A stretch of 64,000 bases of DNA from Agromyces sp. Marseille-P2726. GTDB lineage: Bacteria; Actinomycetota; Actinomycetes; Actinomycetales; Microbacteriaceae. Position 1 is the first letter of the stretch, and each line of letters opens with the position of its first letter. Below are positions 17,615 through 26,826 of this stretch, in pieces. The translations under genes were made by a program, and so were the position numbers. The stretch is taken from NCBI RefSeq assembly GCF_902809835.1, contig NZ_CADDWM010000014.1, positions 434,001-498,000 on the forward strand, written 5' to 3'. The notes under the pieces were generated by a model. The model was given only the letters and a program-made list of their open reading frames with translations, was not told the origin of the DNA and made no database searches.

Positions 17615-18538
17615 ATGCCAGGAACCGAGCCCTCCACCGACACGGATGCCGCGGCATCCGTCGTTCGAATCCGGCTCGGCATCGCCTACGACGGCACCGA
17701 CTTCAGCGGCTGGAGCCGCCAGCCGGGGCTCCGCACCGTGCAGGGCGTGCTCGAGGACGCGCTCGCCACGCTCTTCCGGCGCACCGGCACCTCCCCTCGG
17801 CTCACGGTGGCGGGTCGCACCGACGCCGGCGTCCACGCCCTGGGCCAGGTGGCGCACGTCGATGTCGACGAGCACGCCCTCGCTGCGGTCGCGCGCCCGC
17901 GCCGCGGGCAGGACCCCGACCCCACGCGCGAGGCGGCCTTGGCGCGTCGACTCACGGGCATCCTCGGTGCCGACGCCGACGTGGTCGTCACCCACGCGGA
18001 GCGCGCGCCGGCGGGCTTCGATGCGAGATTCTCCGCGAGCTGGCGTCGCTACGAGTACCGGGTCGCCGATGCATCCGCCGTGCGTGATCCCCTCGAACGC
18101 CGTCGCACCGTCGCCTATCCCAGGCACCTCGACGACACGGCGATGGATGCCGCGGCCGTGTCGGTCGTGGGTCTGCACGACTTCGCCGCGTACTGCCGGC
18201 CACGCGAAGGCGCCACCACCATCCGAACCCTGCAGGCGTACCGGTGGACCCGTGACGACGACGGGGTGCTCGTCGCGACCCTGCAAGCCGACGCCTTCTG
18301 TCACTCGATGGTGCGGGCCCTCGTCGGTGCCTGCGTCGCGGTGGGGGAGGGGCGACTCGGTGTCGGCGACCCCGAGGCACTGCTGCACGCCGGGCAGCGC
18401 ACCAGCGCATTCAAGGTGATGCCCGCCAAGGGACTCGTGCTCACCGAGGTCGGGTACCCCGACGACCATGAACTCGAGGCTCGGGCCGCCCAGACGCGGG
18501 CCCGCCGAGAATTGCACGCCGAAGGCATCGTCGGCTAA
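17615..18538 (+). CDS. truA: tRNA pseudouridine(38-40) synthase
   Basis: TruA isomerises uridines in the tRNA anticodon stem-loop to pseudouridine. The ATG at 17615 gives 307 residues. The catalytic Asp70 lies in VAGRTDAGVHALGQ. The conserved N-terminal IAYDGTDFSGWSRQP and the later FHAR-like block (AGFDARFSASWRRYEYRV) are present. The length is at the upper end because of an N-terminal lead and an insertion near residues 88-110 (ARPRRGQDPDPTREA). A rplM promoter overlaps its 3' end. Confidence 0.93.
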   Translation: MPGTEPSTDTDAAASVVRIRLGIAYDGTDFSGWSRQPGLRTVQGVLEDALATLFRRTGTSPRLTVAGRTDAGVHALGQVAHVDVDEHALAAVARPRRGQDPDPTREAALARRLTGILGADADVVVTHAERAPAGFDARFSASWRRYEYRVADASAVRDPLERRRTVAYPRHLDDTAMDAAAVSVVGLHDFAAYCRPREGATTIRTLQAYRWTRDDDGVLVATLQADAFCHSMVRALVGACVAVGEGRLGVGDPEALLHAGQRTSAFKVMPAKGLVLTEVGYPDDHELEARAAQTRARRELHAEGIVG

Positions 18539-18541
18539 GCT
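18512..18541 (+). promoter_or_regulatory. rplM-rpsI promoter overlapping the truA stop
   Basis: TTGCAC (18512-18517) and TAAGCT (18536-18541) are separated by 18 bases. The same TTGCAC hexamer serves as -35 in the groES promoter. It would give a leader of about 150 bases to rplM. Confidence 0.6.
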
Positions 18542-18549
18542 ACCTCTTT

Positions 18550-18594
18550 GGTGCCGCCAGTGCTGCTCTTGCGAGCCGGCCGAACGATGGCACC
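18550..18594 (+). promoter_or_regulatory. Possible L13 leader structure
   Basis: GGTGCC (18550-18555) and GGCACC (18589-18594) can pair to close a 45-base structure at the predicted 5' end of the rplM mRNA. Autoregulatory leaders precede rplM in other bacteria. I could not confirm a match to a known class by eye. Confidence 0.3.
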
Positions 18595-18696
18595 CGAAGA
18601 TGAGCCCTCCACCGGGGCGTTCGAACGCATCGCGGGCGAACACCCCACCGGAGCGGGATTCACGAACCCCTCACTCGATCAGAAAGCAGCACTTCC

Positions 18697-19143
18697 GTGA
18701 CGCGCACCTACACTCCCAAGTCGAACGAGATCCAGCGCGACTGGGTCGTCATCGACGCGACCGACATCGTCCTCGGTCGTCTCGCGAGCCACTCCGCAGC
18801 CCTGCTGCGCGGCAAGCACAAGCCGATCTTCGCGAACCACGTCGACACCGGCGACTTCGTGATCATCGTGAACGCCGACAAGGTGGCCCTCACCGGCCAG
18901 AAGCTCGAGAAGAAGAAGGCGTACCGTCACTCGGGCTACCCGGGTGGGCTGAAGGCCGTGGGCTACGCCGAGCTCCTCGAGAAGAACCCCGTCCGCGCCG
19001 TCGAGAAGGCGATCCGCGGCATGCTCCCGAAGAACTCGCTCGGGCGCCAGCAGCTGAAGAAGCTGAAGGTCTACGCCGGCCCCGAGCACCCGCACGCCGC
19101 GCAGCAGCCGAAGCCGTACACCCTCACCCAGGTCGCCCAGTAA
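18697..19143 (+). CDS. rplM: 50S ribosomal protein L13
   Basis: L13 is an early-assembly large-subunit protein. The GTG at 18697 gives 148 residues: [20 protein letters not shown], then the family signature blocks [24 protein letters not shown] and [19 protein letters not shown]. It is paired as usual with rpsI, which starts 44 bases downstream. Confidence 0.97.
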   Translation: MTRTYTPKSNEIQRDWVVIDATDIVLGRLASHSAALLRGKHKPIFANHVDTGDFVIIVNADKVALTGQKLEKKKAYRHSGYPGGLKAVGYAELLEKNPVRAVEKAIRGMLPKNSLGRQQLKKLKVYAGPEHPHAAQQPKPYTLTQVAQ

Positions 19144-19187
19144 GCCCGGCGCACTCGACCTTCTCGAACTAAGGATTCACAACCACC

Positions 19188-19673
19188 ATGGCGAAGATCG
19201 CAGACCAGATCGACCAGGCTCCTGAGAGCTACACGACCGAGAGCGCGCCCGCGGCGGCTCCCGCCACTCCCCGTCCGGTGCTCAACGTGTCGGGCTCGGC
19301 CGTCGGCCGCCGCAAGCAGGCCATCGCCCGCGTGCGCGTCGTCCCCGGCGCCGGCACCATCACGGTGAACGGACGCGAGTTCGCGGACTACTTCCCGAAC
19401 AAGCTGCACCAGCAGCTCATCACCGACCCGCTCACCGTGCTCGAGCTCGCGGGTTCGTACGACGTGATCGCCCGCATCACCGGCGGCGGGCCGTCGGGCC
19501 AGGCAGGCGCGCTGCGCCTCGCCGTCGCCCGTGCACTCAACGAGATCGACCGCGAGAACAACCGTCCGACCCTCAAGAAGGCCGGGTTCCTGACGCGCGA
19601 CGCACGCGTGATCGAGCGCAAGAAGGCCGGCCTCAAGAAGGCCCGCAAGGCGCCCCAGTTCTCGAAGCGCTAA
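19188..19673 (+). CDS. rpsI: 30S ribosomal protein S9 with N-terminal extension
   Basis: S9 contacts P-site tRNA through its basic C-terminal tail, which here ends QFSKR. The 161-residue product has about 30 extra N-terminal residues (acidic, then Ala/Pro-rich) before the core [18 protein letters not shown]. The S9 signature [19 protein letters not shown] is intact. glmM begins only 15 bases after the stop and may be partly co-transcribed. Confidence 0.96.
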   Translation: MAKIADQIDQAPESYTTESAPAAAPATPRPVLNVSGSAVGRRKQAIARVRVVPGAGTITVNGREFADYFPNKLHQQLITDPLTVLELAGSYDVIARITGGGPSGQAGALRLAVARALNEIDRENNRPTLKKAGFLTRDARVIERKKAGLKKARKAPQFSKR

Positions 19674-19688
19674 GCGCGAGCGTCTCAC

Positions 19689-21050
19689 ATGCCTCGGCTC
19701 TTCGGAACCGACGGGGTCCGGGGCCTGGCCAACCGTGAACTCACGGCTGACCTGGCCCTGGGCCTCGCCCAAGCAGCGGCTGCCGTCCTCACCCAGGGGC
19801 GTCACGCCGACGAGCTCCGGGCGGCAGGACGCCGCCCGACGGCGGTGGTCGCGCGCGATCCCCGCGTGTCCGGTGAGTTCCTCACCGCGGCCGTCTCGGC
19901 GGGTCTCGCCAGCTCCGGCGTCGACGTCCTCGACGCGGGAGTGCTTCCGACGCCCGCGACCGCGTTCCTCATCGACTCCATCGGCGCCGACTTCGGCGTC
20001 ATGATCTCGGCGTCGCACAATCCCGCACCCGACAACGGCATCAAGTTCTTCTCGTTCGGCGGCACGAAGCTGCCCGATGTCGTCGAAGATCGCATCGAGG
20101 CGCACCTGGCCGGCGAGAAGCTCGCGCCGATCGGCGGCGGCGTCGGGCGCATCCGTCGCTTCTCCGACGCCGAGGACCGCTACGTCGTGCACCTGCTGAG
20201 CACGCTGCCGTACCTGCTCGACGGTCTGCACGTCGTGCTCGACTGCGCCCACGGCGCCGCGGCCGGTGTGTCGCCCGAGACGTTCCGCAACGCCGGCGCC
20301 GAGGTGACGGTCATCGGTGCCGATCCCGACGGCCTCAACATCAACGACGGCGTCGGGTCGACGCACCTCGAGCGGCTGCAGGCCGCCGTCGTCGAGCACG
20401 GCGCCGACCTCGGCATCGCCCATGACGGCGACGCCGACCGCTGCCTCGCGGTGGATGCCGACGGCAACGTGGTCGATGGCGACAAGATCATGGCCATCCT
20501 CGCCGTGTCGATGCACGAGCGCGGCACGCTCACCGACGACACGCTCGTCGTCACCGTGATGTCGAACCTCGGCCTGCGTCGCGCCATGGCCGAGCGCGGC
20601 ATCCGCGTGATCGAGACGAAGGTGGGTGACCGCTACGTGCTCGAGGCGCTCTCGGCCAACGGCCTCGCCCTCGGCGGCGAGCAGTCGGGGCACGTCATCA
20701 TGACGGAGTTCGCGACGACGGGTGACGGGGTGCTCACGGGCCTGCACCTGGCGGCCGAGATGGCTCGCACGGGCAAGACGCTCGCCGAGCTCGCGTCAGT
20801 GATGACGGTCTATCCGCAGGTGCTCGTGAACGTGCGTGACATCGACCACCATGCCCTCGGTGACGATGCCGAGATCGCCGCGGCCGTGTCGAGGGTCGAG
20901 GCCGAACTCGGTGATTCGGGCCGTGTGCTGCTTCGCCCCTCGGGCACCGAGCCGATGGTGCGGGTCATGGTCGAGGCATCCGAGCAGGCCATCGCGGAAC
21001 GGCACGCTCAGGCGCTGGCCGCCGTCGTACGCGAACGGCTCGCGCGCTGA
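19689..21050 (+). CDS. glmM: Phosphoglucosamine mutase
   Basis: GlmM converts glucosamine 6-phosphate to glucosamine 1-phosphate for UDP-GlcNAc and peptidoglycan synthesis. The 453-residue product has [13 protein letters not shown] at the N-terminus, the phospho-serine Ser109 in [12 protein letters not shown], the Mg2+ loop DGDADRC and the sugar-phosphate loop [12 protein letters not shown]. It lies right after rpsI, a widely conserved neighbourhood. glmS, which makes its substrate, is 1.2 kb downstream beyond the oppositely oriented coaA. Confidence 0.97.
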   Translation: MPRLFGTDGVRGLANRELTADLALGLAQAAAAVLTQGRHADELRAAGRRPTAVVARDPRVSGEFLTAAVSAGLASSGVDVLDAGVLPTPATAFLIDSIGADFGVMISASHNPAPDNGIKFFSFGGTKLPDVVEDRIEAHLAGEKLAPIGGGVGRIRRFSDAEDRYVVHLLSTLPYLLDGLHVVLDCAHGAAAGVSPETFRNAGAEVTVIGADPDGLNINDGVGSTHLERLQAAVVEHGADLGIAHDGDADRCLAVDADGNVVDGDKIMAILAVSMHERGTLTDDTLVVTVMSNLGLRRAMAERGIRVIETKVGDRYVLEALSANGLALGGEQSGHVIMTEFATTGDGVLTGLHLAAEMARTGKTLAELASVMTVYPQVLVNVRDIDHHALGDDAEIAAAVSRVEAELGDSGRVLLRPSGTEPMVRVMVEASEQAIAERHAQALAAVVRERLAR

Positions 21051-21055
21051 CGATC

Positions 21056-21091
21056 CGAGTCACCCGATCCTGCCGAGGATCGGGCGACTCG
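21056..21091. terminator. Shared terminator between convergent glmM and coaA
   Basis: A 16-bp stem with one mismatch (21056-21071 with 21076-21091, arm CGAGTCACCCGATCCT, loop GCCG) begins 5 bases after the glmM stop. It can terminate both converging transcripts. Confidence 0.75.
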
Positions 21092-21155
21092 ATGACCTGA
21101 GCGACGGATGCCGCGGTGCACCGAGTTGCGGTGCTCGACGGCGGGCGACGCGAGC

Positions 21156-22112
21156 TCAGAGCTTGCGCAGCAGCACGCTCGACACCGTGTGGTCGGCGCC
21201 CTTTCGCAGCACGAGGGAGGCACGCGAGCGCGTCGGCCGGATGTTCTGCAGCAGGTTCGGCTCGTTGATGGCGTGCCAGATCTGGCGCGCGCGCTGACGC
21301 GCCTCGTCCTCGGTGAGGCTCGCGTAGCGGTGGAAGTACGAGCGCGGGTTCGAGAAGGCCCCGCGCTGCAGCTTCAGGAACCGCTCCTCGTACCACCGGG
21401 CGATGTCGCTCGTTCGCGCGTCGACGTAGATCGAGAAGTCGAACAGGTCGCTCACCGCGAGGCGGTGACCGGGGCCGGGCGGCTGCAGCACGTTGAGTCC
21501 CTCGAGGATGAGCACGTCGGGCCGACGGACCGTGATCTGGGCATCGGGCACGATGTCGTAGGCGAGGTGGGAGTAGAACGGCGCCCGAACCTCGGCAGCG
21601 CCCGCCTTCACCTCGCTGACGAACCGCAGCAGCGACCGGCGGTCGTACGACTCGGGGAAGCCCTTGCGCTCCATGAGACCGCGTCGCTCGAGCTCGGCAT
21701 TGGGGAACAGGAACCCGTCGGTCGTGACGAGCTCGACCCGAGGCGTGTGCTCCCACCTGGCGAGGAGCTCGCGAAGCAGGCGCGCGATGGTGGACTTGCC
21801 GACCGCGACCGATCCGGCGACGCCGATCACGAACGGCGTGGGCTCGAACCGTTCGCGCAGGAACTCGCTCGTCACGGTGCGCAGCGCCTTGGTGCCGCCG
21901 ACGTAGAGGTTCAGGAGACGGCTCAGCGGCAGGTACACCTCGGCGACCTCCTGGAGGTCGAGCGGCTCGCCGAGGCCCCGCAGCTGCACGATCTCGGTCT
22001 CGCGGAGCGGCGCCTCCATGGAGGGGGCGAGGGCAGCCCAGTTCGCCCGGCTGAGTTCGATGAACGGCGAGATCTGCGCGACGTGCGACGACGGGCTCTG
22101 CGGATCCAGCAC
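21156..22112 (-). CDS. coaA: Pantothenate kinase, type I (CoaA)
   Basis: CoaA phosphorylates pantothenate in the first step of CoA synthesis. The 318-residue protein has the P-loop [12 protein letters not shown] at residues 97-108 and the type I blocks ([36 protein letters not shown]). Its length matches the family. The GTG start at 22112 lies 6 bases after a TAGACT box on the minus strand with no ribosome site. It is divergent from glmS. Confidence 0.96.
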   Translation of the reverse strand: MLDPQSPSSHVAQISPFIELSRANWAALAPSMEAPLRETEIVQLRGLGEPLDLQEVAEVYLPLSRLLNLYVGGTKALRTVTSEFLRERFEPTPFVIGVAGSVAVGKSTIARLLRELLARWEHTPRVELVTTDGFLFPNAELERRGLMERKGFPESYDRRSLLRFVSEVKAGAAEVRAPFYSHLAYDIVPDAQITVRRPDVLILEGLNVLQPPGPGHRLAVSDLFDFSIYVDARTSDIARWYEERFLKLQRGAFSNPRSYFHRYASLTEDEARQRARQIWHAINEPNLLQNIRPTRSRASLVLRKGADHTVSSVLLRKL

Positions 22113-22124
22113 CGTGTCAGTCTA
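22113..22124 (-). promoter_or_regulatory. Leaderless promoter of coaA
   Basis: On the minus strand TAGACT (22124-22119) is separated by 6 bases from the coaA GTG at 22112, giving TAGACTGACACGGTG. No ribosome-binding site is present. Confidence 0.65.
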
Positions 22125-22138
22125 GTGTTCCGCCTGGG

Positions 22139-22176
22139 CGGGCCCGCGGGGAGCGCAGTGCTCCCCGGGCGGGCCC
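22139..22176. promoter_or_regulatory. GC-rich palindrome between coaA and glmS promoters
   Basis: GGGGAGC (22148-22154) and GCTCCCC (22160-22166) form a perfect 7-bp inverted repeat around GCAGT. It extends outward, with a two-base bulge, into a GGGCCCGC / GGGCGGGCCC pairing. It lies upstream of both divergent leaderless genes, so it is more likely an operator or DNA structure than a terminator. Confidence 0.5.
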
Positions 22177-22218
22177 GGGGGCGCCGGCGCATGCGGCAGT
22201 CGCCCAGTCGGGCGACAC

Positions 22219-22231
22219 TAGAATCGCCTCC
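22219..22231 (+). promoter_or_regulatory. Leaderless promoter of glmS
   Basis: TAGAAT (22219-22224) lies 7 bases before the glmS ATG at 22232, with no Shine-Dalgarno sequence. I see no glmS-type ribozyme. Confidence 0.6.
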
Positions 22232-24082
22232 ATGTGTGGAATTGTCGGATACGTCGGTGAGCGCAACAGCCTCGACGTGCTCATGGGCGGCCTGCGGCGC
22301 CTCGAATATCGCGGATACGACTCGGCCGGAGTCGCGATCGTCGACGACGACGGCGTCATCGAGACGGCGAAGCGCGCCGGCAAGCTCCAGGTGCTCGCCG
22401 ATGACCTGGATGCATCTCCGCTGCACACCGGCACGACCGGCATCGGACACACCCGCTGGGCGACGCACGGCGGACCCACCGACCGCAATGCCCACCCCCA
22501 CCTGGGTGACGAAGGCCGCCTGGCCCTCATCCACAACGGCATCATCGAGAACTTCGCCGAGCTGAAGGACGAACTGCTCGCCGAGGGCTACGAGTTCGAG
22601 AGCGAGACCGACACCGAGGTGGCGGCGGTGCTCCTCGGTCGCGAGTACCGCCGGACCGGCGACCTGCCCGAGGCGTTCCGCGACACGGTGTCGCGGCTCG
22701 ACGGCGCGTTCACCCTGCTCGCCGTGCATCGTGACCAGCCGGGCCTCGTCGTCGGGGCGCGTCGCAACTCGCCGCTCGTCATCGGACTCGGCGACGGCGA
22801 GAACTTCCTCGGGTCGGATGTCGCGGCGTTCGTCGAGTACACGAAGCGGGCCGTGGCGATCGGGCAGGACCAGATCGTGACGATCACGGCCGACGACGTC
22901 GCGGTGACCGACTTCGCGGGTCGCCCGGTCGAGGTCGAGCCGTTCGAGGTCGCGTGGGACGCCTCGGCCGCCGAGAAGGGCGGCTGGTCCTCGTTCATGC
23001 GCAAGGAGGTCTCGGAGCAGCCCGAGGCCGTGGCGAACACCCTGCTCGGCCGCGTGGCCGACAACCAGGTCGTGATCCCCGAGCTCGCCGCATTCGGAGA
23101 CGACGAGCTCCGCGGCATCCGTCGCATCACCGTGGTGGCCTGCGGTACGGCGGCCTACGCCGGCATGGTCGCGAAGTACGCCATCGAGCAGTGGGCGCGC
23201 GTGCCCGTCGAGGTCGAGCTCAGCCACGAGTTCCGCTATCGCGAGCCCGTGCTCGGCGACGACACCCTCGTCATCTCGATCAGCCAGTCCGGCGAGACCA
23301 TGGACACGCTCATGGCGGTCAAGTACGCACGCGAGAACGGCGCACGCACGATCTCGATCTGCAACACCCAGGGCGCGACCATCCCGCGCGAATCCGATGC
23401 CGTGGTCTACACGCACGCCGGCCCCGAGGTCGCCGTGGCGTCGACGAAGGCGTTCGTCGCGCAGATCGCCGCCCTCTACCTGTTCGGCCTGCACCTGGCA
23501 CGGGTCCGTGGCACGCTCGATGCCGAGCAGCTGGCCGATCAGCTCGCCGAGCTGCAGGCGGTGCCCGAGAAGCTCTCGACCGTGCTGGAGCAGGCCGACC
23601 GCGTCGGGCAGCTCGCGCACTGGATGGCCGACACGCGAGCGGTGCTCTTCCTCGGTCGCCACGTCGGCTTCCCCATCGCGATGGAGGGCGCCCTGAAGCT
23701 CAAGGAGCTCGCGTACATCCATGCCGAGGGCTTCGCCGCCGGTGAGCTGAAGCACGGCCCGATCGCGCTCATCGAGCCCGGCCAGCCCGTGTTCGTCGTC
23801 GTCCCCAGCCCTCGCGGCTCGGCGAACCTCCACCCGAAGGTCGTCTCCAACATCCAGGAGATCCGTGCGCGCGGCGCCCGGGTCATCGCGATCGCCGAGG
23901 CCGGAGACGCGGCCGTGCTGCCCTTCGCCGACGAGGTCATCCGGATCCCGCTCGCGGCACCCCTCTTCGAGCCCCTGCTCGCGGTGGTGCCCTTGCAGGT
24001 GTTCGCGATGGAGCTCGCCCAGGCGAAGGGCCTCGACGTCGACCAGCCGCGCAACCTCGCCAAGTCCGTGACGGTCGAGTGA
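22232..24082 (+). CDS. glmS: Glutamine-fructose-6-phosphate aminotransferase (isomerizing)
   Basis: GlmS makes glucosamine 6-phosphate from fructose 6-phosphate and glutamine. The 616-residue product begins MCGIVGYVG, so the catalytic cysteine becomes N-terminal after Met removal. The glutaminase half (about 1-220) has GIGHTRWATHG and HNGIIEN. The two SIS domains follow, with CGTAAYAG, ISQSGETMDT and the C-terminal PRNLAKSVTVE. It is full length. acpS begins 18 bases downstream. Confidence 0.98.
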   Translation: MCGIVGYVGERNSLDVLMGGLRRLEYRGYDSAGVAIVDDDGVIETAKRAGKLQVLADDLDASPLHTGTTGIGHTRWATHGGPTDRNAHPHLGDEGRLALIHNGIIENFAELKDELLAEGYEFESETDTEVAAVLLGREYRRTGDLPEAFRDTVSRLDGAFTLLAVHRDQPGLVVGARRNSPLVIGLGDGENFLGSDVAAFVEYTKRAVAIGQDQIVTITADDVAVTDFAGRPVEVEPFEVAWDASAAEKGGWSSFMRKEVSEQPEAVANTLLGRVADNQVVIPELAAFGDDELRGIRRITVVACGTAAYAGMVAKYAIEQWARVPVEVELSHEFRYREPVLGDDTLVISISQSGETMDTLMAVKYARENGARTISICNTQGATIPRESDAVVYTHAGPEVAVASTKAFVAQIAALYLFGLHLARVRGTLDAEQLADQLAELQAVPEKLSTVLEQADRVGQLAHWMADTRAVLFLGRHVGFPIAMEGALKLKELAYIHAEGFAAGELKHGPIALIEPGQPVFVVVPSPRGSANLHPKVVSNIQEIRARGARVIAIAEAGDAAVLPFADEVIRIPLAAPLFEPLLAVVPLQVFAMELAQAKGLDVDQPRNLAKSVTVE

Positions 24083-24100
24083 CGAGGGGCGGGCGACGTC

Positions 24101-24466
24101 GTGATCGTGGGGATCGGCATCGACGTGGTCGACATCCGGCGCTTCGAGCGTTCCATCGCCCGGACGCCGGCCCTCGTCGAGCGGTTGTTCGCTGAGAGCG
24201 AACGCGGCAGGCCGGCCCGGTCGCTCGCGGCCCGCTTCGCCGCGAAGGAGTCGCTCATCAAGGCGCTCGGCGGTCACGCGATCATCCGGTGGCATGAGAT
24301 GCAGGTGGTGCAGGACGCCGAGGGCAACCCCGACTTCGAGCTGTCGGGCGGGCTCGCCGAGCACGTTCTCCGGCTCGGCATCCGCCACGTGCACCTCTCG
24401 ATGAGCCACGACGCCGGCATCGCGAGTGCCTTCGTGGTGCTCGAGACCGAACGGACGCCGACGTGA
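24101..24466 (+). CDS. acpS: Holo-[acyl-carrier-protein] synthase
   Basis: AcpS attaches the 4'-phosphopantetheine arm of CoA to acyl carrier protein. The 121 residues start at GTG 24101 with MIVGIGIDVVDIRRFER and contain the second magnesium-binding block ARFAAKESLIKALG, which together define the family. It overlaps alr by four bases (GTGA). The glmS-acpS-alr-tsaE run is a compact plus-strand operon. Confidence 0.96.
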   Translation: MIVGIGIDVVDIRRFERSIARTPALVERLFAESERGRPARSLAARFAAKESLIKALGGHAIIRWHEMQVVQDAEGNPDFELSGGLAEHVLRLGIRHVHLSMSHDAGIASAFVVLETERTPT

Positions 24467-25638
24467 ACGACGTGGCGCCGCAGGGCGCCCGGGTAGACGC
24501 CGGCCACGCGGCATCCCGGCCGTTCCGAGAGGCCGTCATCGACCTCGACGCCATCCGCGAGAACGTCGCGGCGCTCACCCAGCAGGTGGCACCGGCGCGC
24601 ACCATGGCGGTCGTGAAGGCCGACGCCTACGGCCACGGAGCGGGGCCGGTCGCCCGCGCTGCGCTCGCCGGTGGCGCCGCATGGCTCGGCGTCGCCGACC
24701 TCGACGAGGCGGTGGCGCTTCGCGATGCGGGCATCGAGGCACCGATCCTCGCGTGGCTGCACGATCCCGAGGCCGCCTTCGCCCGGGCGATCTCCCGCGA
24801 GGTCGAGCTCGGCGTCTCCTCGGTCGGCCAGCTGCGCTCGGTCGCGGATGCCGCGGCATCCGTCGGCCGTCGGGCCACCGTGCACCTCAAGATCGACACC
24901 GGGCTCAGCCGTAACGGGGTCCCTCCCGAGGACTGGCCCGACGCCGTCAGTGCGGCAGCGCGGTTCGAGCGCGATGGGCACCTGATCGTGCGCGGCGTGT
25001 TCACGCACCTCGCGAACACCTCCGATGAGGAGGACGCCGCGCAGCTCGCGGCGTTCACGCGCGCGTTCGCGGCGGCCACGGCGGCCGGACTGAACCCCGA
25101 GGTGCGCCACGTCGCGTCGACCGCCGCGGCCGTGCGCCACCCCGAGGCGCGCCTCGACCTCGTTCGCCTCGGCATCGGATGCTACGGCGTCTCGCCGTTC
25201 GGCGACGGCACGACCGCGGTCGACCTCGGCCTCCGGCCCGCGATGACCCTGCGCGCACGAGTGGCGGCCGTGCGTCGGATCGCCCCCGGCACCGGGGTCT
25301 CGTACGGACACGCCTGGCGGGCCGATCGTCCGACGACGCTGGCGCTCGTGCCCCTCGGCTACGCCGACGGCGTGCCGCGGCAGGCCTCGGACCGTGCCGA
25401 GGTCTGGCTCGCCGGCGCGCGCCGTCGCGTCGTGGGCCGCATCGCGATGGACCAGTTCCTCGTCGACGTGGGTGATGCCGCCGTGGCCGTGGGAGACGAG
25501 GTCGTGCTCTTCGGCGACCCGGCGACCGGCGCACCGACCGCCGACGACTGGGGCGCGGCCGCCGACACCATCGGCTACGAGATCGTCACGCGCATCGGCC
25601 CTCGGGTGCCGCGCACGTACGTCGGCGGCGACGGGTGA
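24463..25638 (+). CDS. alr: Alanine racemase
   Basis: This PLP enzyme makes D-alanine for peptidoglycan. The GTG at 24463 overlaps the acpS stop. In 391 residues the PLP lysine Lys52 lies in MAVVKADAYGHGAG and the second catalytic base Tyr281 in GTGVSYGHAWRA. The C-terminal beta domain has GRIAMDQFLVDVGD. It has about 20 extra N-terminal residues. Its stop overlaps the tsaE start by four bases. Confidence 0.97.
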   Translation: MNDVAPQGARVDAGHAASRPFREAVIDLDAIRENVAALTQQVAPARTMAVVKADAYGHGAGPVARAALAGGAAWLGVADLDEAVALRDAGIEAPILAWLHDPEAAFARAISREVELGVSSVGQLRSVADAAASVGRRATVHLKIDTGLSRNGVPPEDWPDAVSAAARFERDGHLIVRGVFTHLANTSDEEDAAQLAAFTRAFAAATAAGLNPEVRHVASTAAAVRHPEARLDLVRLGIGCYGVSPFGDGTTAVDLGLRPAMTLRARVAAVRRIAPGTGVSYGHAWRADRPTTLALVPLGYADGVPRQASDRAEVWLAGARRRVVGRIAMDQFLVDVGDAAVAVGDEVVLFGDPATGAPTADDWGAAADTIGYEIVTRIGPRVPRTYVGGDG

Positions 25639-26144
25639 TCCGGCTCGACGTCCCCGGCACGGCCGAGATGGAGGCGTTCGGCCGGGAGCTGGGCTCGCAG
25701 CTGCGCGCCGGCGACCTGGTCGTGCTCACCGGCCCGCTGGGTGCGGGCAAGACCACGCTGACACGCGGGATCGGCGCGGGCATGCGGGTGCGTGGCCCCG
25801 TGCAGAGCCCCACGTTCGTGCTCGCGCGAACGCACCCGAGTCTCGCCGACGGCCCGCCGCTCGTGCACGTCGACGCATACCGGCTCGGCGATGCGATGCT
25901 CCTCGACGACCTCGACCTCGACTTCGACCGCTCCGTGGTGGTCGTCGAGTGGGGCGCCGGCCTCGTCGACGACGTCAGCGATTCGCGGCTCGAGATCGTC
26001 ATCGAGCGACCGAGGGGCGAGCACCTCGAGGCGATGGCGGATGCCGCGGCCGCGGACGACCTCGGCGGCGACGAGCCGCGCACGCTCGAGGTTCGCGGCT
26101 ACGGGCCGCGCTGGGCCGGAAGCGTGTACGACGCACCCCAGTAG
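25635..26144 (+). CDS. tsaE: tRNA threonylcarbamoyladenosine biosynthesis protein TsaE
   Basis: TsaE is the ATPase that acts with TsaB and TsaD in making t6A37 of ANN-decoding tRNAs. The 169-residue product has Walker A GPLGAGKTT at residues 33-41, the conserved SPTF block and HVDAYRLGD. The GTG start overlaps alr (GTGA). tsaB follows after nine bases but has its own -10 box overlapping the tsaE stop region. Confidence 0.94.
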   Translation: MIRLDVPGTAEMEAFGRELGSQLRAGDLVVLTGPLGAGKTTLTRGIGAGMRVRGPVQSPTFVLARTHPSLADGPPLVHVDAYRLGDAMLLDDLDLDFDRSVVVVEWGAGLVDDVSDSRLEIVIERPRGEHLEAMADAAAADDLGGDEPRTLEVRGYGPRWAGSVYDAPQ

Positions 26145-26153
26145 GCTTGATCC
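26142..26153 (+). promoter_or_regulatory. Leaderless promoter of tsaB
   Basis: TAGGCT (26142-26147, overlapping the tsaE stop) lies 6 bases before the tsaB ATG at 26154. No ribosome site is visible. Confidence 0.6.
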
Positions 26154-26789
26154 ATGCTCCTCGCGATCGACACGTCGACGGGCACGAGTGTCTCAATCGT
26201 CGATCACGACGGCGCCGGCGGTGGGGTACGCTGCCTGGCCGAGACCGGAACCGACGACACGATGCGCCACGCCGAGGTGATCGGCGGCTTCATCCGCGAT
26301 GCGCTCGCCACCGCCGACGTGCGGCCGGCGCAGCTGTCGGGCGTTGCGGCCGGCATGGGGCCCGGCCCGTTCACCGGCCTGCGGGTCGGGATCGCGGCGG
26401 CGCATGCGTTCGCGCTGGGAATCGGCCGCCCGTTCGTCCCCGTGGTCAGCCACGATGCCGTCGCGTGGTCCTGGTACGCCGACGGCGGCGAAGGCGCGCT
26501 CCAGGTCGTCACCGATGCGCGTCGTCGTGAGGTCGCGGTCTCCGAGTACGACGGCCTCGACGCCGACCGGCTTCCCGTGCGGCGCACCGGCCCAGGGCTC
26601 GCGCCCCGCGACGACGTCCCGCCCGCCCGGGGCATCCGCGTGGATGCCGCCCTCGTGCCGGCGAGCGCCGTCGGCATGCTCGCCGAGCTGGCGTTCGCGG
26701 CGGGCCGGTTGCCGCTCGCCGACGACGCGCCCATCTACCTCAGGGCTCCCGACGTGACGCTCGCCGAGCGCAAGCGGGTCCTGCGGTGA
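26154..26789 (+). CDS. tsaB: tRNA threonylcarbamoyladenosine biosynthesis protein TsaB
   Basis: TsaB is the catalytically inactive TsaD paralogue and scaffold of the t6A complex. The 211-residue ASKHA-fold product begins MLLAIDTSTGTSVSIVDHDG, with GMGPGPFTGLRVGIAAAHAFA, the diagnostic block, near residues 65-85. The C-terminal half is short, as expected for TsaB. rimI follows after 37 bases. Confidence 0.94.
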   Translation: MLLAIDTSTGTSVSIVDHDGAGGGVRCLAETGTDDTMRHAEVIGGFIRDALATADVRPAQLSGVAAGMGPGPFTGLRVGIAAAHAFALGIGRPFVPVVSHDAVAWSWYADGGEGALQVVTDARRREVAVSEYDGLDADRLPVRRTGPGLAPRDDVPPARGIRVDAALVPASAVGMLAELAFAAGRLPLADDAPIYLRAPDVTLAERKRVLR

Positions 26790-26826
26790 AGGCCACGGCG
26801 AGCGCAGCGAGTACGGAGCGCACACG

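Noticed and set aside
16844-18643. Minus-strand open frame of about 600 codons
   Set aside because: Antisense to rplQ and truA; composition is that of a shadow frame.
22140-22231. glmS ribozyme or riboswitch
   Set aside because: The gap to the start codon is too short and the -10 box places transcription start at the ATG.
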